A stretch of DNA of 64,000 bases from Lineus longissimus (lineage: Eukaryota; Nemertea; Pilidiophora; Heteronemertea; Lineidae). Positions 1 to 12,603 of the stretch are shown here, piece by piece. The stretch spans positions 2,666,001 through 2,730,000 of the forward strand of contig NC_088308.1 of assembly GCF_910592395.1 (NCBI RefSeq), in the 5' to 3' direction. Positions within the stretch are counted from its first letter, which is position 1; every line of letters starts with the position of its first letter. Position numbers and translations under genes: made by a program. Below the pieces are notes generated by a model. The model saw only the letters and a list, made by a program, of their open reading frames with translations. It ran no database searches and was not told where the DNA came from.

Positions 1-1216
1 GCGACCGATACTCGCGCGAGAGCCGTGGCTTCGCGTTCATTAGGTGAGCTTGGAATGTTAGATGGTCTACTTCTCTCAAAACAAATAGAATGTAGGTCTG
101 GGCTCGATTGCAGAGGCCCTCAGTACACCAGGCGGAGGAAGCCACTGCTGGACCCAACAACTTAACAAAAGCAGCAAACCCAAAGACTGCATGGTCGCAC
201 ACATGGCTGCTGGCACATGGCACATGTTCTTTTGTTCATTGTCAATGCGTGCCTTGTGCCTATTTAGGTTTGTTTGGGCCTGCAGACCGCAGTGGCTTTT
301 CCCGCCTGGTGTAAAAGGGTCTATAGGCATATGACTTCATTCCACCATCCATTTTTTTAAAAACAACTAGGCCCTCTTTTTTTGCCTATAATAATCACAA
401 AAGCTATCTTTTCACTATTTCAGGTTCACCCAAAGAAAGCACGCTGAAAGAGCGATTCACAGCCTTGATGGTACAAAGTTAGATGGCCGAAAGATAACTG
501 TCCAGCTTGCCAAATATGGTCGTCCACAAGAGCCATACCGTCGACCACGAGGTGGACGTTATGGAGGTGGTGGAGGCGGTGGAAGAAGAGATGGTGGTCG
601 TTATGGTGGAAGGTAAACCATCTTATCCCAAGACTGAAGTGATACAATCCGGTTACCTAGTAATGTTTTTTGGCAAAGGTTTAACAGTTGAATGTGACCA
701 AAGTACGTCATTATCCGATAGGGGATTATCAACCTTAACCCAATGTTGCACTGCTTTCAAAGAGGGACCCATGATACATTGGATATGAGCAACTTGGCTG
801 ACTAACACTCAGAAAGTAAAATATGTGGCAGCTCGCCTCTTTCTTTGGTGGCTAAAGAATTTTATTGGTTGTATTGATTTCTTTATTGCCTGGGCTTTTA
901 CATTTTAGTTTCAACTTTGTTCAAGCACTAAACAAAATTTTCTTTCAGTAGGTACAGCAGATCCAGGTCCAGATCTCCAGTGTATCGCCGTGACAGGTAT
1001 GACAGGTCAAGGAGCAGGTCGCCATACGCCAGCCGCATGAGAGGCAGGTCAAGGAGTCGTAGCTCCTCTATCAGCGAAAGGATGCCACGAAACAATGTAC
1101 AGCTGTCGAGGTCCAGGTCAAGGTCTTTAGAGCGACATCATCATCACCATTCAAGGTCAAGGTCGATTGAGCGACCTCATCGTCATTCAAGGTCAAGGTC
1201 AAGGAGCAACTCCTAG
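1..1216 (+). CDS. SRSF2: SRSF2/SC35-like serine/arginine-rich splicing factor, 3' part
   Basis: Partial gene; its 5' end lies before the window. Coding exons are 1-43, 424-612 and 949-1216, with GT-AG introns and phases that join cleanly. The first exon carries the RNP1 core RGFAFIR. The second finishes the RRM (AERAIHSLDGTKLDGRKITV), reaches the QLAKYGRP segment typical of SRSF2, and ends in a Gly/Arg hinge with a run of glycines. The last exon is an RS domain of RSRS repeats containing a five-histidine run. SR proteins of this type bind exonic enhancers and recruit U1 and U2AF during nuclear splice-site selection. The RS tail is only about 88 residues and His-rich, shorter than I recall for vertebrate SRSF2. 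Another SRSF (for example SRSF8 type) cannot be excluded because the N-terminus is missing. Confidence 0.88.
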
Positions 1217-1502
1217 GAAGATGGTTCATTCAACTTGTGATAGGATGGATGTTCGGACTGTGAAGATATGCTAGTGGCAGCATCATAACATACACATGAC
1301 CAGTTCCACGATGGTAAGGTTTTTGAAATTCTGAGAACTTAGAGCATGAAGTTAAAGACTGGTTGAGCATTTTAAACACTCTTCATAGAGAGTCTGTGAA
1401 GTATCATTTGCCTGTGTAAATATATATCTTGCTTTAATCTGGAGTTGTATTATGCTATTGGAATATATGGATGCATTCGGTTGTTATCATAACCTTTGTC
1501 AA

Positions 1503-1508
1503 AATAAA
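1503..1508 (+). promoter_or_regulatory. Polyadenylation signal, SRSF2-like gene
   Basis: This is the first AATAAA, about 290 bases after the stop codon. A second candidate lies near 4373 (AATAAA in a T/G-rich stretch), so a longer 3' UTR isoform is possible. Confidence 0.5.
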
Positions 1509-4500
1509 ACATAAGACGCGTTCAGCAGTTGAAACGCTTCTTATTGACCAGTGAAAAGTTCCGTCTTCTGTGTCTAAAGACTCTGTTATTGCCACAACTT
1601 GGGGGTCTCTACCCTGTTCCATTGTGAAAAATTGTTAATTTGGATATTGTGCCATGTTCTGTCGTCATTGTATAACACTTGCATGCCTCGTTCAGTGAAT
1701 CATTCAACACGAAAGCTCTGCAGCTGGCACCTCGAGGTTCTGTTGTCTTTGAAATCAACATGCAAATACTAACTTCCATTGATGCTTTGTTTCAAATTGA
1801 TGAATAGAACTTGAATATTTTTTTATACTGTTTGATTTACGAATTCCCAAATATTTCGCTGCAGCCGATTTATATTTTGAAACATTACTGAATTTTTGGC
1901 CCATGTAGATGATTTTATTGTTGAAGTATGCTTTAAGTGAAGCTCATGTGCATGCATTATAAGATTTATTCATCATATTCCTGCAGTTCTTGTCAAAACA
2001 ATTTGACTTTGTCTCAAAGTCTTCCTGGTATTTTGTTCTAAAACTGTTGGTGATCAGTGAATGCGTACGTAAACTGCAAGGAAAACAACTTCTGATGATA
2101 TCCAAAAATATTTTTAATTGTTACTGAAGTCTGTTCTGCTGAGTACAGTTTTAAATGTGCATGATTTGTTGTCCAACAGTTGTGAAGGCAAATTGCTCTG
2201 AAAAGATACAAAGACATTTTCAGGATAGCTGGAAATCAGCTTTTGGTTAGTTATTTTCATGACTATTTGTAGTATTGCATTTTGATCCTTCTTCTTCAAA
2301 GAATTTTATCTATTTTTTGTAGCACTTAGAAAGTGTTGTCACGGATAATATGTTACTTCAGAGGAATATGCCTTAACAAAAAAGCTTTGTGTGTAGCTTT
2401 AGTTCTGTAGCTGCTGAATAAATGCCTGGTTTGGTAGTCCTTCACTCTTGGTAGAATGAGAATAGTGCCTCCATCTTAAAAACCTTTTTTCTTCCTTGAC
2501 AAAAGGTTATCGTTGTTTCAACCGATTTCAAATGGCTATAAATGTAGTATTTCATTAAGAGCAATACCTAAGCCCATTTAGAAAACCGACTTGGTAAATT
2601 AATAATTTGATAGATTGGTAAATTCACTTGGTACATACTGAATTTGTCAGGATTATTTGATTTCTGGGTTCAAAAGCCTATCGGCCATCAAACTCAATTT
2701 TGCAGGAGTCACAAGTTGACAGCCCTGGCATGTTCATCCAGCAAGCGATTCTCATTCTAACCATCTACCATTCTCATGCATGAAAAAAATCAATCAATAA
2801 ATTTCATTAACCAGTTTTCTTTTTCCTGTGTCATATAGGAGCAGTAAGGTGTTGTGCTGAAATAAATGCAGTGCAGTGCAGGGTTGGAGCAGTAAGCAGT
2901 ACGGTCTGGAGCGGTCCAGATGAGAGAGAGTGGGTGCATGCTGTTTTGCTGTTACCATGGTTACTTGCGGCTGCTGCTGTTGGTACGGGACCCGGGATTA
3001 GCTGATTCTTGATCGGTGCGGGAGCTGGGATTGGCCGATTCTGATATCCTGGTGTATTTACCAAAACACACACGAGTTGCTGCGCTTCTCTTCGTGAAGG
3101 ATGCTGGGGGCTGTTTCATTTCAATTAGATAAGAAAGCTGTTTGAAAAGACTTGTCCTGTTGATTCTGCTGCTCACGTCATGGCTTAGCTGTTGACATCT
3201 TCACTTAAGGAGGAGCTGATAATGGGAGGCGCACACCTGTTTGTCTTGGTAATTTGATTCATCCAGTTTCAAAGTCTCAAAGGGAAAAACGTGGCACTCG
3301 CACATCAGATAGGGGGGTGATATTCAATGATATGTTTTGGTATCAATCAGTAGCCTGACCTGCATTTTTCAAGCTAAACAGATAGTCTGTGTGACGAATT
3401 CAGGTCAATCAGACTGAAGTAGTGGCCTTGATTGAGGCAGAAGTTAACAACTTTTTAATCTAGATTTAACCCACTGAACACTTGTCTTTGACCATTTGGC
3501 CAGTTATTTTTTATTTTTGCTGAAAGGCTGACATTTCATTCCCATTTAAAGTGTGCCCTTTTTCAACAAACTAACAAACGTGCCCTTTTTTGGCAAAAAG
3601 TGCTATGCCCTTTTAAAAGAGAACTTGATGCCCGACTTAATTTAAGACATGCATTCAATTCTTTTGTCAAAAGGAAACACGAGATTGCAGCCCTGAACAG
3701 TTTTATCAGACTGGCACAGGGAAATATTAAAATGCTTATTGTATATGTTTGATTGCTCTCTGAATTAGTAAAGGATTCCTCGCTCTTCTTAACTGCCAAG
3801 GTGGAAACAGTATTTTTGAAAGTCCATCCAAATATATCATAGCATTGACATTCTTCGATCACTGAGGAAAAGGCTGTTTTAACTCGCATTTGGTGTATTT
3901 AGGTAGTTCAAGTTGTGTTAAAAGTATACCTGTGTTTAAGAATACTTAATGAAAAAACTGATATGTGTGTGAGAATACTTGATGAAAAAAACTGATATGA
4001 AGAAAGGCTTCATGACAAAGTTGCATCACTCACGAATTGTCAGTGGAACATTCATAATTTTACTCTCTTGGCATTTTGAAAGGAGGTCTTGGCTGGCTTA
4101 TTTTCGTGTATTGTCTTTGATAATAATGTTCACTTTGGGTCCAGGCATCAGTAAATTCCTGCAGGCATTGTGCTTGCACGGATGGTAGTAAAAAGTTTTT
4201 ATCGAAGATAATGAATCGAGATAGACTTGGCTGAACACCACCGTCTGTGAATTCAACAAGTTTCTCACATTATTTCATTGTATATATTCATATTCATTGT
4301 ATTTTTTTTAAAGGGGGAAAGAATGAATGGGAACGTGGTGAGATATGTACGTGTATGTTTCAAAATAAAATAGATGTCGTTATATACTGAATATCTGCCT
4401 TGGTCCTCTTTTATTTCCGGCCGATGTGGATGGCCACTCGAATCTGCTGAGATGCAAGTCTTGCATCTATCTGAGTATGATGTTCATCTGGATGAGACTG

Positions 4501-4929
4501 CCGAGATCAAAAACGATACATGATTATATATCTTGTATCCAACCTGCCTTTCAAAATCTAGGGTGGTTGTGAAGTCCTAAACACTCCCCTATCGAGAGCA
4601 TGAGCCTGTGTCCCATGGCATTTTAATATGGGATGCAGTTGAGTCTATGGCCCTTGAGACAAAGAGGACCTGTTAAAGTTGCCTTTGTTCATTTGAAAAA
4701 TGCCAGAGAGGCTAGCTCTTACTTAATTCTGGATCATGGTTAAGAATATCGCATCCGGATATACTGCAATGGACGACCTACAGATAAAGGTTTTAGGACA
4801 TATTCGATTAAGACAGTAAGTACCTGGCAGACAGCCCAAAAAGTATGAGGAAAGTGAATAAATGATGTACTCGAAGTAGTCTTGTACGTGTTAGTATCTG
4901 CTTTTGTATGTGTCTGTCAATATTAAACT
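1509..4929. other. Gene-free flank or long 3' UTR of the SRSF2-like gene
   Basis: The sequence is AT-rich and lacks ORFs with recognisable protein motifs. It holds several scattered AATAAA words and could be extended 3' UTR of the SR protein gene. A short imperfect duplication of a GATT-rich 30-mer lies near 2990-3050. I see no mobile element in this stretch. Confidence 0.4.
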
Positions 4930-5450
4930 TTAACACCTTCAGCGCCGTATCATGTAGATCGACGTGGCCCAAATCCCCCCCTCTTTCAGCTGGTTATCGG
5001 AGTCTCATGGACTTCAAGAAAGAACTACGCCATCGCCATCTTCAGGGCAAGGTAGAAACTGTATTTTCAGTTCCTACCATACCCTGAAGATGGCGATGGC
5101 ATAGTTCAGAACTTTAACAAGACCTACGCCATCGCCATCTTCAGGGCAAGGTTGGAACTGAAAAGACCAAACCGCTGAATAACAAAATAAAGCTATTCCG
5201 ACACCGGGAATTTTTAGGGGGGTCGGGGTTGTTGGAAAAGATGGTCATTTTGGTCATATTTGGTAATTTTTCGACCAAAAAAAAAAGTATATTAAAGGAG
5301 TGTAGCTAACATAACTCGATTGATTCAAGAAGACCTTGTCTTGGAGAAGTTACTGCAAAAGACCTTATGCAACCATCTCTTATACTTTTTTTTCTGGGGG
5401 TCTGAAAAGGGGGATGTTGGGGGGTGAAACACCGGCGCTGAAGGTGTTAA
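4930..5450. mobile_element. piggyBac-type MITE with TTAA ends
   Basis: The two ends are an 18-bp perfect terminal inverted repeat, TTAACACCTTCAGCGCCG at 4930-4947 and its exact reverse complement at 5433-5450. The outermost TTAA on each side fits the TTAA target-site duplication of piggyBac transposons. The element is 521 bp and has no coding capacity, so it is a non-autonomous copy. G/C-runs inside the two ends are also mirrored (CCCCCCCTC near 4975, GGGGGG near 5420). The interior carries a foldback, annotated separately. Confidence 0.8.
5022..5160. repeat. Internal hairpin plus third copy inside the piggyBac MITE
   Basis: A roughly 38-bp unit containing GCCATCGCCATCTTCAGGG occurs three times. 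Copies at 5022-5060 and 5071-5107 are inverted around a 10-base loop and form a strong hairpin. A third, direct copy lies at 5121-5160. Confidence 0.85.
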
Positions 5451-6527
5451 TAGCAAAACAGAGGTCATCTTATATCTCTCCAATACTCATGAAATGGAGT
5501 GATACAAGTATAAATGGAATGATTGTCATGGGAATAGGTATTTGACCAATCATCAGCCCTTCTGCTGGTTGTGACTTTGTCCTCATAAGACTGATTTGGG
5601 ATAAATGCACTTTATTGAAATCAAACACTGCCACAGAATTTCCCCTGTGCAATATTATCAGAATGATGACCTGTTATGTGTTTCCATCACAACATGGATC
5701 ATATTGGGATCAACTACTCCTTTTATCAAAGGATGTAGGGGGGGTCATTTTCAGAGCCCACAAAATAGGCTTTATTGGAGTGAATATTTTCATGTTGGAA
5801 AAGAACAATTTGTCCAAGTAACAGCAAGATTTGAGCAGGTTTTGCAACATTAAACCTTGGCAGCTTATGGCCATCTTTCCAACAGGACATCACAACCAGA
5901 GAAGATCCAATGGGTTGTGGCCATAATTCATTCAGAAGATGACCATCAGGCTCTGTTCCAAGAGGCCCTGTCCATTGCGGCCAGAATTCGTTTTAAGTCA
6001 TAGTTACATGGACACCAAACATGTAATTGCAAACGAGGGGAAGTGGACTTTGTTGATAGTGGCCGTCCTCGGAACATTATTACAATTGGGTGGTGACAAG
6101 GGCCTGGTTCCTCCTAGTGATTGTCACAACCAGGCAATACAAGGACAGACACCCTGTTCATCATGGCCATCATTCCTCCAGATGGAACAGTAGGGTGGCC
6201 TGGTGTACCATTTGTTGAGAGTACGTCGCATTCAAAGGAAACAGATTGTGCTAAATGATGCTTTGTCAGCAGTTGTCAAGGAAGAAAGTCACAAATGGGA
6301 AGACAGTGACCCTTGTTCATGGTGGCCATCTTTCCCTGAAAAAAACCCACACAATCGCGAAAGGCCCAGCTCCTAGTGGTCATCATTCCTCTGGAATGTT
6401 CCAACTAGTCGCTATCAATGTAGGCACAAACAGAAAATGATGCTGACCTACTGTTTCAAATAGTCACTACTTCCATCGTCATAAATCAGCAGCAAAATAC
6501 AATAAAAAAGGCTTTTATGTAATATAC
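5451..6527. other. Intergenic, degenerate repetitive sequence
   Basis: No gene is recognisable here. From about 5850 to 6440 the sequence looks like very diverged tandem units sharing words such as TGGCCATCATTCC, but the periodicity is weak. This is the tail-to-tail interval between the SRSF2-like gene and TEDC2. Confidence 0.35.
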
Positions 6528-6533
6528 TTTATT
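6528..6533 (-). promoter_or_regulatory. Polyadenylation signal, TEDC2
   Basis: AATAAA on the minus strand, about 275 bases beyond the TEDC2 stop codon at 6806. Confidence 0.55.
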
Positions 6534-6805
6534 AGTACGTACAAATAAAATGAATGCCAGCATTCCGTAGCAAATTATATAACATATTACATGTATCATC
6601 CATTCACACAAATCCAACTGATGCCAAGTTTTTGAAGAGGCTCAGCTGGGGTCAATTAAGGGAAGAGATGGTTCCAGCATCTCGACAATCTTGTATTGAA
6701 TTCCTCCTTGCTGTCTTTGTAACACCATGCATATTGGTCAGGAAGTTCAGAATGTAGTTCCATCGACAGAAGGCTTATGGAACCACCAAGATAAGTGCTA
6801 GCGAC

Positions 6806-9800
6806 CTAGTCATCAGAATCCTCGTTGGATAGTGTATCCTTCACCATGGCTGGGAAATATCTGCCTGATGAACACAGCATGGCATAGCTGGACCGATACG
6901 CTTCGTTGAAGCAACTGAAAGACAAATTAAAATGATTTGCACTGAAGAGGCCCAAAGAATTTTTTGCATCGGTGAGCTATTAACAAATCGTTCACCTGCA
7001 GGTAAATCCGATCCTTGTCTGGTTTAGTATTCTTCATAGGTCGCAGCAGTGACCAGGTATTTAGGCACCTGTGATGACCCCGCAGACCAGAGACTTTTGT
7101 CTCATGTCATTGATTAGAATTCTGTTTACAATTGCTAAAGACAAATCAGACATCGACACCTTATGGCTATGAAGCCTCTGTTTGAAAATACCTACCTGTA
7201 CTCAGGATTGGACTCTTTCAGGTAATCAAGGAGCTCAACAGCTGTCTTGTCAGAAACAAGCTGTTCAACTTGGAGAGTATCAACATGGCCTTTCAGCAAG
7301 ACAAACTGGGTCAATTTCTTCAACGATTTGTACTGGATGAGTTCACATTGGCTTGGAGCTGAAATGAAAGAGAAGTGAGAATGAGATGCTCGAGTTATCC
7401 AATAAGCTTGGATTCAAAGGAGAAATACATCCCATGAGCGCTCCTCCTTGGTGGCATGCTTTTCTATCACAGGATAACCTAACTCCTTGTCACAACTGCC
7501 ACACAATCCTATTCCTGGGGCAAGCAAGTAAGCTGAAGTGTCCTGCACAAGGACACAGATAACTAGTGATGATACTTCTGACAGTTGAATCCAGAACCCA
7601 CCGATTATGACTACAGCTCTCCTATACCACTGATCTCCTTGCAAAAAGGAGACAATGAGACACTCAGCCATCTGGATATTACTAATGAGGCAGCCAAGTT
7701 AGATGATAAAACCTTACCTTGTTTCTTTTGGTGTACATGTAAGGCATGAAGGTCAAGATCCAGTTCTCGGTAGTTTTCTATAGAAACTGGAGAGTCATTT
7801 GAAAACAGATTTTTTGACTTTGCAACTTTCAAACCTGTCAAAGATGACCAAAATGACAGTTATCATAGGGCGGTAAAGGTAGTCTGAATCTAATATCATG
7901 GTCCCAAGGATTGGCTTTTCATCTGATATAAAGTGTTGGATCATCAGCTTGCAAGCAATGTGGAGATTCAGGCATAATGAATCAGAAAATGAGACAATAT
8001 CACCTCATGCTGTAGATGACGTCATCACCACCATGCCATGTACATGTATGAGTTTACATCAGTCAATAGCACTATATTATGTGACATCGAATGCCGAATG
8101 TTGCATAAATCTCACATACACATCAGCTGTGTTGTACAGACATAACGTCAGTTTTGTAGCCCACAATCGTATTTGCACGACACATCATCTGTACACAGGA
8201 CAGACAGTCTTGCATTTCTAAAAGGTCATTCTGATTACCTTTTTGAATGAGTTGATACTCTTCTTCCATTGAATAAAACTTGGAGAGCACATCTGCAAGG
8301 ATTATTTTTGCCTTCAAGACATCTTTTGCACATGTTTCCTCTGAAAAAGAAACACTAAATAAAACTAAAATCTTGTAAAAGTAGATTTAATTATTTGGAC
8401 CTCAAGAGACTTGAGACCATCTTTAAAATGTGTCTTTGCTTGCAAACCCATCTTTCTGACTGTATGTGTGACTCTTAGGTAACCCGAGGACATCGATAGT
8501 GCAAGCATGTTACACCAAGGGTGAGATTGACATCCATAGCCTTGGCAGGCAACAAATCTAGGAGAGACAACTCCGAAATCAACCAAGCAGTGGCAGTGAT
8601 GCTACCAGATGGCAGCCACCCCCACACTTGCTCGATGGCTGCAACCATCGCTACAGAACTCTTACAGAAATGACCATGGTCTGACTGTGTACCTGCATGC
8701 ATTTACCCAGAACCCACATTCCAGATCTTGAATAAAACACCTTACCCGATAAAGAGTCTAGTTTTGCTTCTGCCAGCAGATTGGATACCGATTTGTAATC
8801 ATTTTCCAACTCCACGACACTCCGGTGTAACTGAACATGTTTGTTTTTTGAAGACGACAAGGCCTGACAAGGGTTAAGGATTTTAAAATCAATGTTCAAT
8901 GTCTCGAAGATCTAATCACTTCATGACTTCAACAACTTGCATTCTTTTGACAGGATACCGTATTCAGAGAAAGGCAAAAATTACCACAGTGAGGTAGGTA
9001 TATGGCAGTCCGTCAGTTACCAAACGCAGGATTGTCTCTCAGTATACATGTACATGTATGCCACTGACAGTGTCATCAAAGGATACATGCTCATATCTGT
9101 TCAAAAACTTCTGTTCACAATCTGTTTTATCAACAGTTGAGGTATGACAGGCTGCTGCAAGCTTCTCTCTCAGTTTCCGATTGGTGTGAAGAAGCTTCTT
9201 GAACTTTCCTGGTAGAGAAAGTTTGCCTCTGAAAAATATTTAAAATACCAAAAGATGTTTGAAGATGTTCTTGCCTATAGTCCCCTTTTAAGTCTGCTTC
9301 AATCTACTCTACATGAGTGGTGCACTACTCCCTGAACTAGAGTTGAAAACAGCAGTGTTCTGTATGCAGGGACCATATTAGCAGATCAGAATAGCTAGAT
9401 TTCTGGCCATCTTTCAGAGATGTTTGCTCCCAGCTTCTTACTTCATTCCAGTCAGGACACACTGGAGATTTATTTCACCTCAATTCAACATCTTCTCAGA
9501 AGATGAAGTCCCAAGAAACTCATCTTCCAGAACAACTTACCCATCCTTTGGAAGCAGGAACTCTGCCTTTTCTTCAGATTTCGCACCAGGTGCTATCGTC
9601 TGCTGCACATTCTTTGGATGAGAACTTGGGAAGCCAACACCATCTCCTATCACACCTGCTTGGCGAGAATCCTTGGTTGTCAGCTCTTTTGAGTTCGAAA
9701 CAGACATGTTCTCACATTCATTGCCATGGTGAGTGTTTGTGTGAGTATTTTCAAGAGGAGGGAGTCGAGTATTGGGCACTTCTCCATTCAAATCTTTGAA

Positions 9801-11428
9801 ACAGTCTGCACTACGTTGTTCTGGCTTTGATTTAGTGACTTGTCGCTCACTAGTTTTACTTGCAGACGAACGATCAGCTGACCTGGGTCTTGATACCAAC
9901 TTTTTCTTGTGCAAATTTTGGTCAGTCTTAAATGGAGCACTACTGTGAGCTGGAACATATTTTGGTTTAGAGTCTGCAGACTTTGTCACCTTTTGTGCAT
10001 AACTGTGACGCTGACCTCCCGGATTTTTACCAGTCCTGGTCGAATCACAGACAGTCTTTACATTGTCTTTGTTTGTAGTCTTAAGAGGTCGGCCTGGATC
10101 TTTCCCTGAGGGTTGTGGCTTTGGTGGTTTTGCGACTTTATTATGAGGTCTAGCTGGTTTGTTTTCTGACAACTGGAATGAATAGCATCAGATTGTCACT
10201 TTATGAATACTGATCATCACGGTGTAAGATCAGAAAAGCTAAATACTCAACAGATCTAGAAAAGTACTCATAATATGGATGGGATGGTGTTTCTATACTC
10301 GCAACCAGTAGAAGTTAGGGAGGTGCCCTAATATTATAACTATTGGAACGACAGTTCACCTCATGAATATCGGATATATACATAATCAATGAAAGCCCAT
10401 AATCGAGGCGAATGCCAGGAGCGTATTGAAGGCTCTCTAATGTCTTTGTTGCCATGATGGTACAAGAATAAAAACACAATCGTAATCCAACTGAATTCTG
10501 AACAGCATGTTCAATGCTTTTCTATTGATTTGCAACTTTGAATATGATATGATGACCAGTGCAATTGCTGCAACCACAGGTAATACACAAATGCATACAT
10601 ACCTTTGCCTGCACGTCCCTAGCCTTTTGTGCCTTTGCCAGGAGGTTGTCCAGAAGTGCCAGGTCAGATTTCTCTTTCTCTGAAATGTCATCCTCTTCTG
10701 AAACAAAGGTAATTATCAAGTACGAATTAGGAGTACTTCACGAACGCAAGTCCAAAACATGCCAACCGGTAAGATGTGCGGATGAAACATTTGAACATGA
10801 TAGCAGGCCAAGGTAGATGGCGTTGTAAAGGCAATAACAAGGGAGCCAAATTGGTGGTCTTCACATGACTAATACGCACACTTAGAAGACTGGTCATATT
10901 CAATTTGGCCACGATATATTCCTTGTACACAAGTTATTTCCTACTGGCTTAAGGTCATACACTTACCATTGTTATTTTGGTTTGGGGGCATTTCTCCCTG
11001 GGTTTGTACTTCCCCACTCCCTTCTGATTTTTCACCAAAAGCAAATGATTTTTGTATCTTCTTTGGCCTGAAAATGAATGATAATCATTGAGTAATGGGG
11101 CTGCGCCAAAGATAAGCAGGGCCTTCAAATATTTCCTTCTTTTCTACTGGTAGGTATGTGACTCAAGCTCATGGAATTTATAGATAATGCAGTGAAAAGC
11201 ACCAGAGATATTAACAGACAGGTAGTTGGCATAGATTCCAAGAGGAAGTCTTTGAGGCGCAACAGATCTGACTTGCCTTTTTTCGCGATTCCAATAACTC
11301 CTCTAATCTAAATGAGAACAAAAACTTACCATGGTAGAAAAAGTGATCTACAATCATTGCAGACGACTTCAGTTTGCTGACGCCTCTCTTCATAGTGGTC
11401 ATACAACCAGAGGATGAGGGATACACTC
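6806..11428 (-). CDS. TEDC2: Tubulin epsilon and delta complex protein 2-like (first exon missing)
   Basis: Ten coding exons on the minus strand: 11428-11330, 11067-10967, 10697-10603, 10172-9541, 9228-9087, 8863-8746, 8340-8239, 7834-7718, 7358-7196 and 6914-6806. All junctions are in phase, giving about 559 residues. The upstream exon with the start codon was not found. Family matches, judged from memory of human TEDC2, are the helical ERRQQTEVVCNDC near the N-terminus, LLDNLLAKAQKARDVQAK, LSLPGKFKKLLHTNRKL, and the C-terminal EAYRSSYAMLCSSGRYFPAM segment. The 632-base exon is a Lys/Ser/Pro-rich disordered linker. In animals TEDC1 and TEDC2 work with delta- and epsilon-tubulin to form and stabilise centriolar triplet microtubules. 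The donor after the 9228-9087 exon (at 9086) is the least certain junction, chosen for phase. Confidence 0.72.
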
Positions 11429-12603
11429 CTGAAACAAGACATGCAAAAATTAAGGTATCTTGAATGAGTTTTTACCTTTGAACTTGAAGATGAATTCAGA
11501 TGTTGTCAGTTCCCAGTCACTTACAAGGAGACCTGAGCAATGAGCATTCCTGAACTAATGAGAAATATGGAATACCACTTGCATGTACATAGCCAGTGGT
11601 AGTGAATTATCCATGCATCAATCTTAACCTTTCCCAACAGTCCACAGAACAGGCAGACAACTGGTCTACAGGGACATATGGACAACTTGGGCATCAGGTA
11701 GAGGATATGCAAAGGCAACTGGTCCTAAGTAAATGAAGACTACCCTTCCAGATTGTCTGCTTGTCCTATTCGTCTGTCCCACCCAGAACAGACCGATTTG
11801 TTTTGTGAGTCTCCGTTGGCCATTCTCAAACATGCACACTTCCATTCATTCCCGATATCTCACTAATAGTAACACAAGTAACAGATCCATCTTTCATGAT
11901 TGTGTTAATACCCAACAAGCTTCTTGCAAATGTTTTACAGAAAGCGTAATTGGGGGAGGGCTGGGAGTCATTCAAAAGACCTGGGCACGAGTTTATTCAT
12001 TTCCTTTTGCCTTGTGCCGTCTACTTCCTCAGTGCAGTGGTGTACATTGTACCAGGCATATCCTGTGTTGAAATGGACACAACATGCAACAACCACAACA
12101 TGGAAAACAAAATGATCAAGAGAAATGTTCAGAAAAATATTTTATTTCGTTCTTTAATACTTCCAAATCCATCACATACAAAGTCTTATGGAAGCATTTT
12201 TAACATAATCATACATAACCTGAAAATACTTGCATTCATAATAGCAGACATGAATAATTGAAAGCTTTCCAAAACAGAACTTTTCCCACCACTGATATGA
12301 CTTAGTTTAAGTAACCTATTTATATAGAGAATCTGCTATGGTTATGGTACACTTAACATAAATGAGGCAAGATATGGTTTCATAGTTCATCCTCCCAATT
12401 TCTATAGAAATGACACGCTTCAAATGTAATCGAATGTTCACAAACCAAACCCAGTCTTAACATCTCACAAGCATCGATTGATTTGATCTACTCTTGACTT
12501 AATAAATGCAGAAAAGAGGAAATTTAAAACACATTCAGTCATGTCAGTTACATGGACACATGGTTGAAAATATACCTTTCAAAATGGAATAGGCCTACAG
12601 TGA
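11429..12603. other. TEDC2 5' region and DUF229 3' UTR
   Basis: The interval should hold the missing first exon of TEDC2 and its promoter, but I could not find an ATG-led exon ending in the required phase 2. The part above about 12140 is probably DUF229 3' UTR, with a minus-strand AATAAA at 12141-12146. Confidence 0.4.
12141..12146 (-). promoter_or_regulatory. Polyadenylation signal, DUF229 gene
   Basis: AATAAA on the minus strand, about 460 bases beyond the stop codon. The distance is plausible for a 3' UTR. Confidence 0.5.

Noticed and set aside
11521-11718. Candidate first exon of TEDC2
   Set aside because: A frame ending in the required phase exists before a GTTAAG donor, but it has an upstream stop with no ATG after it.
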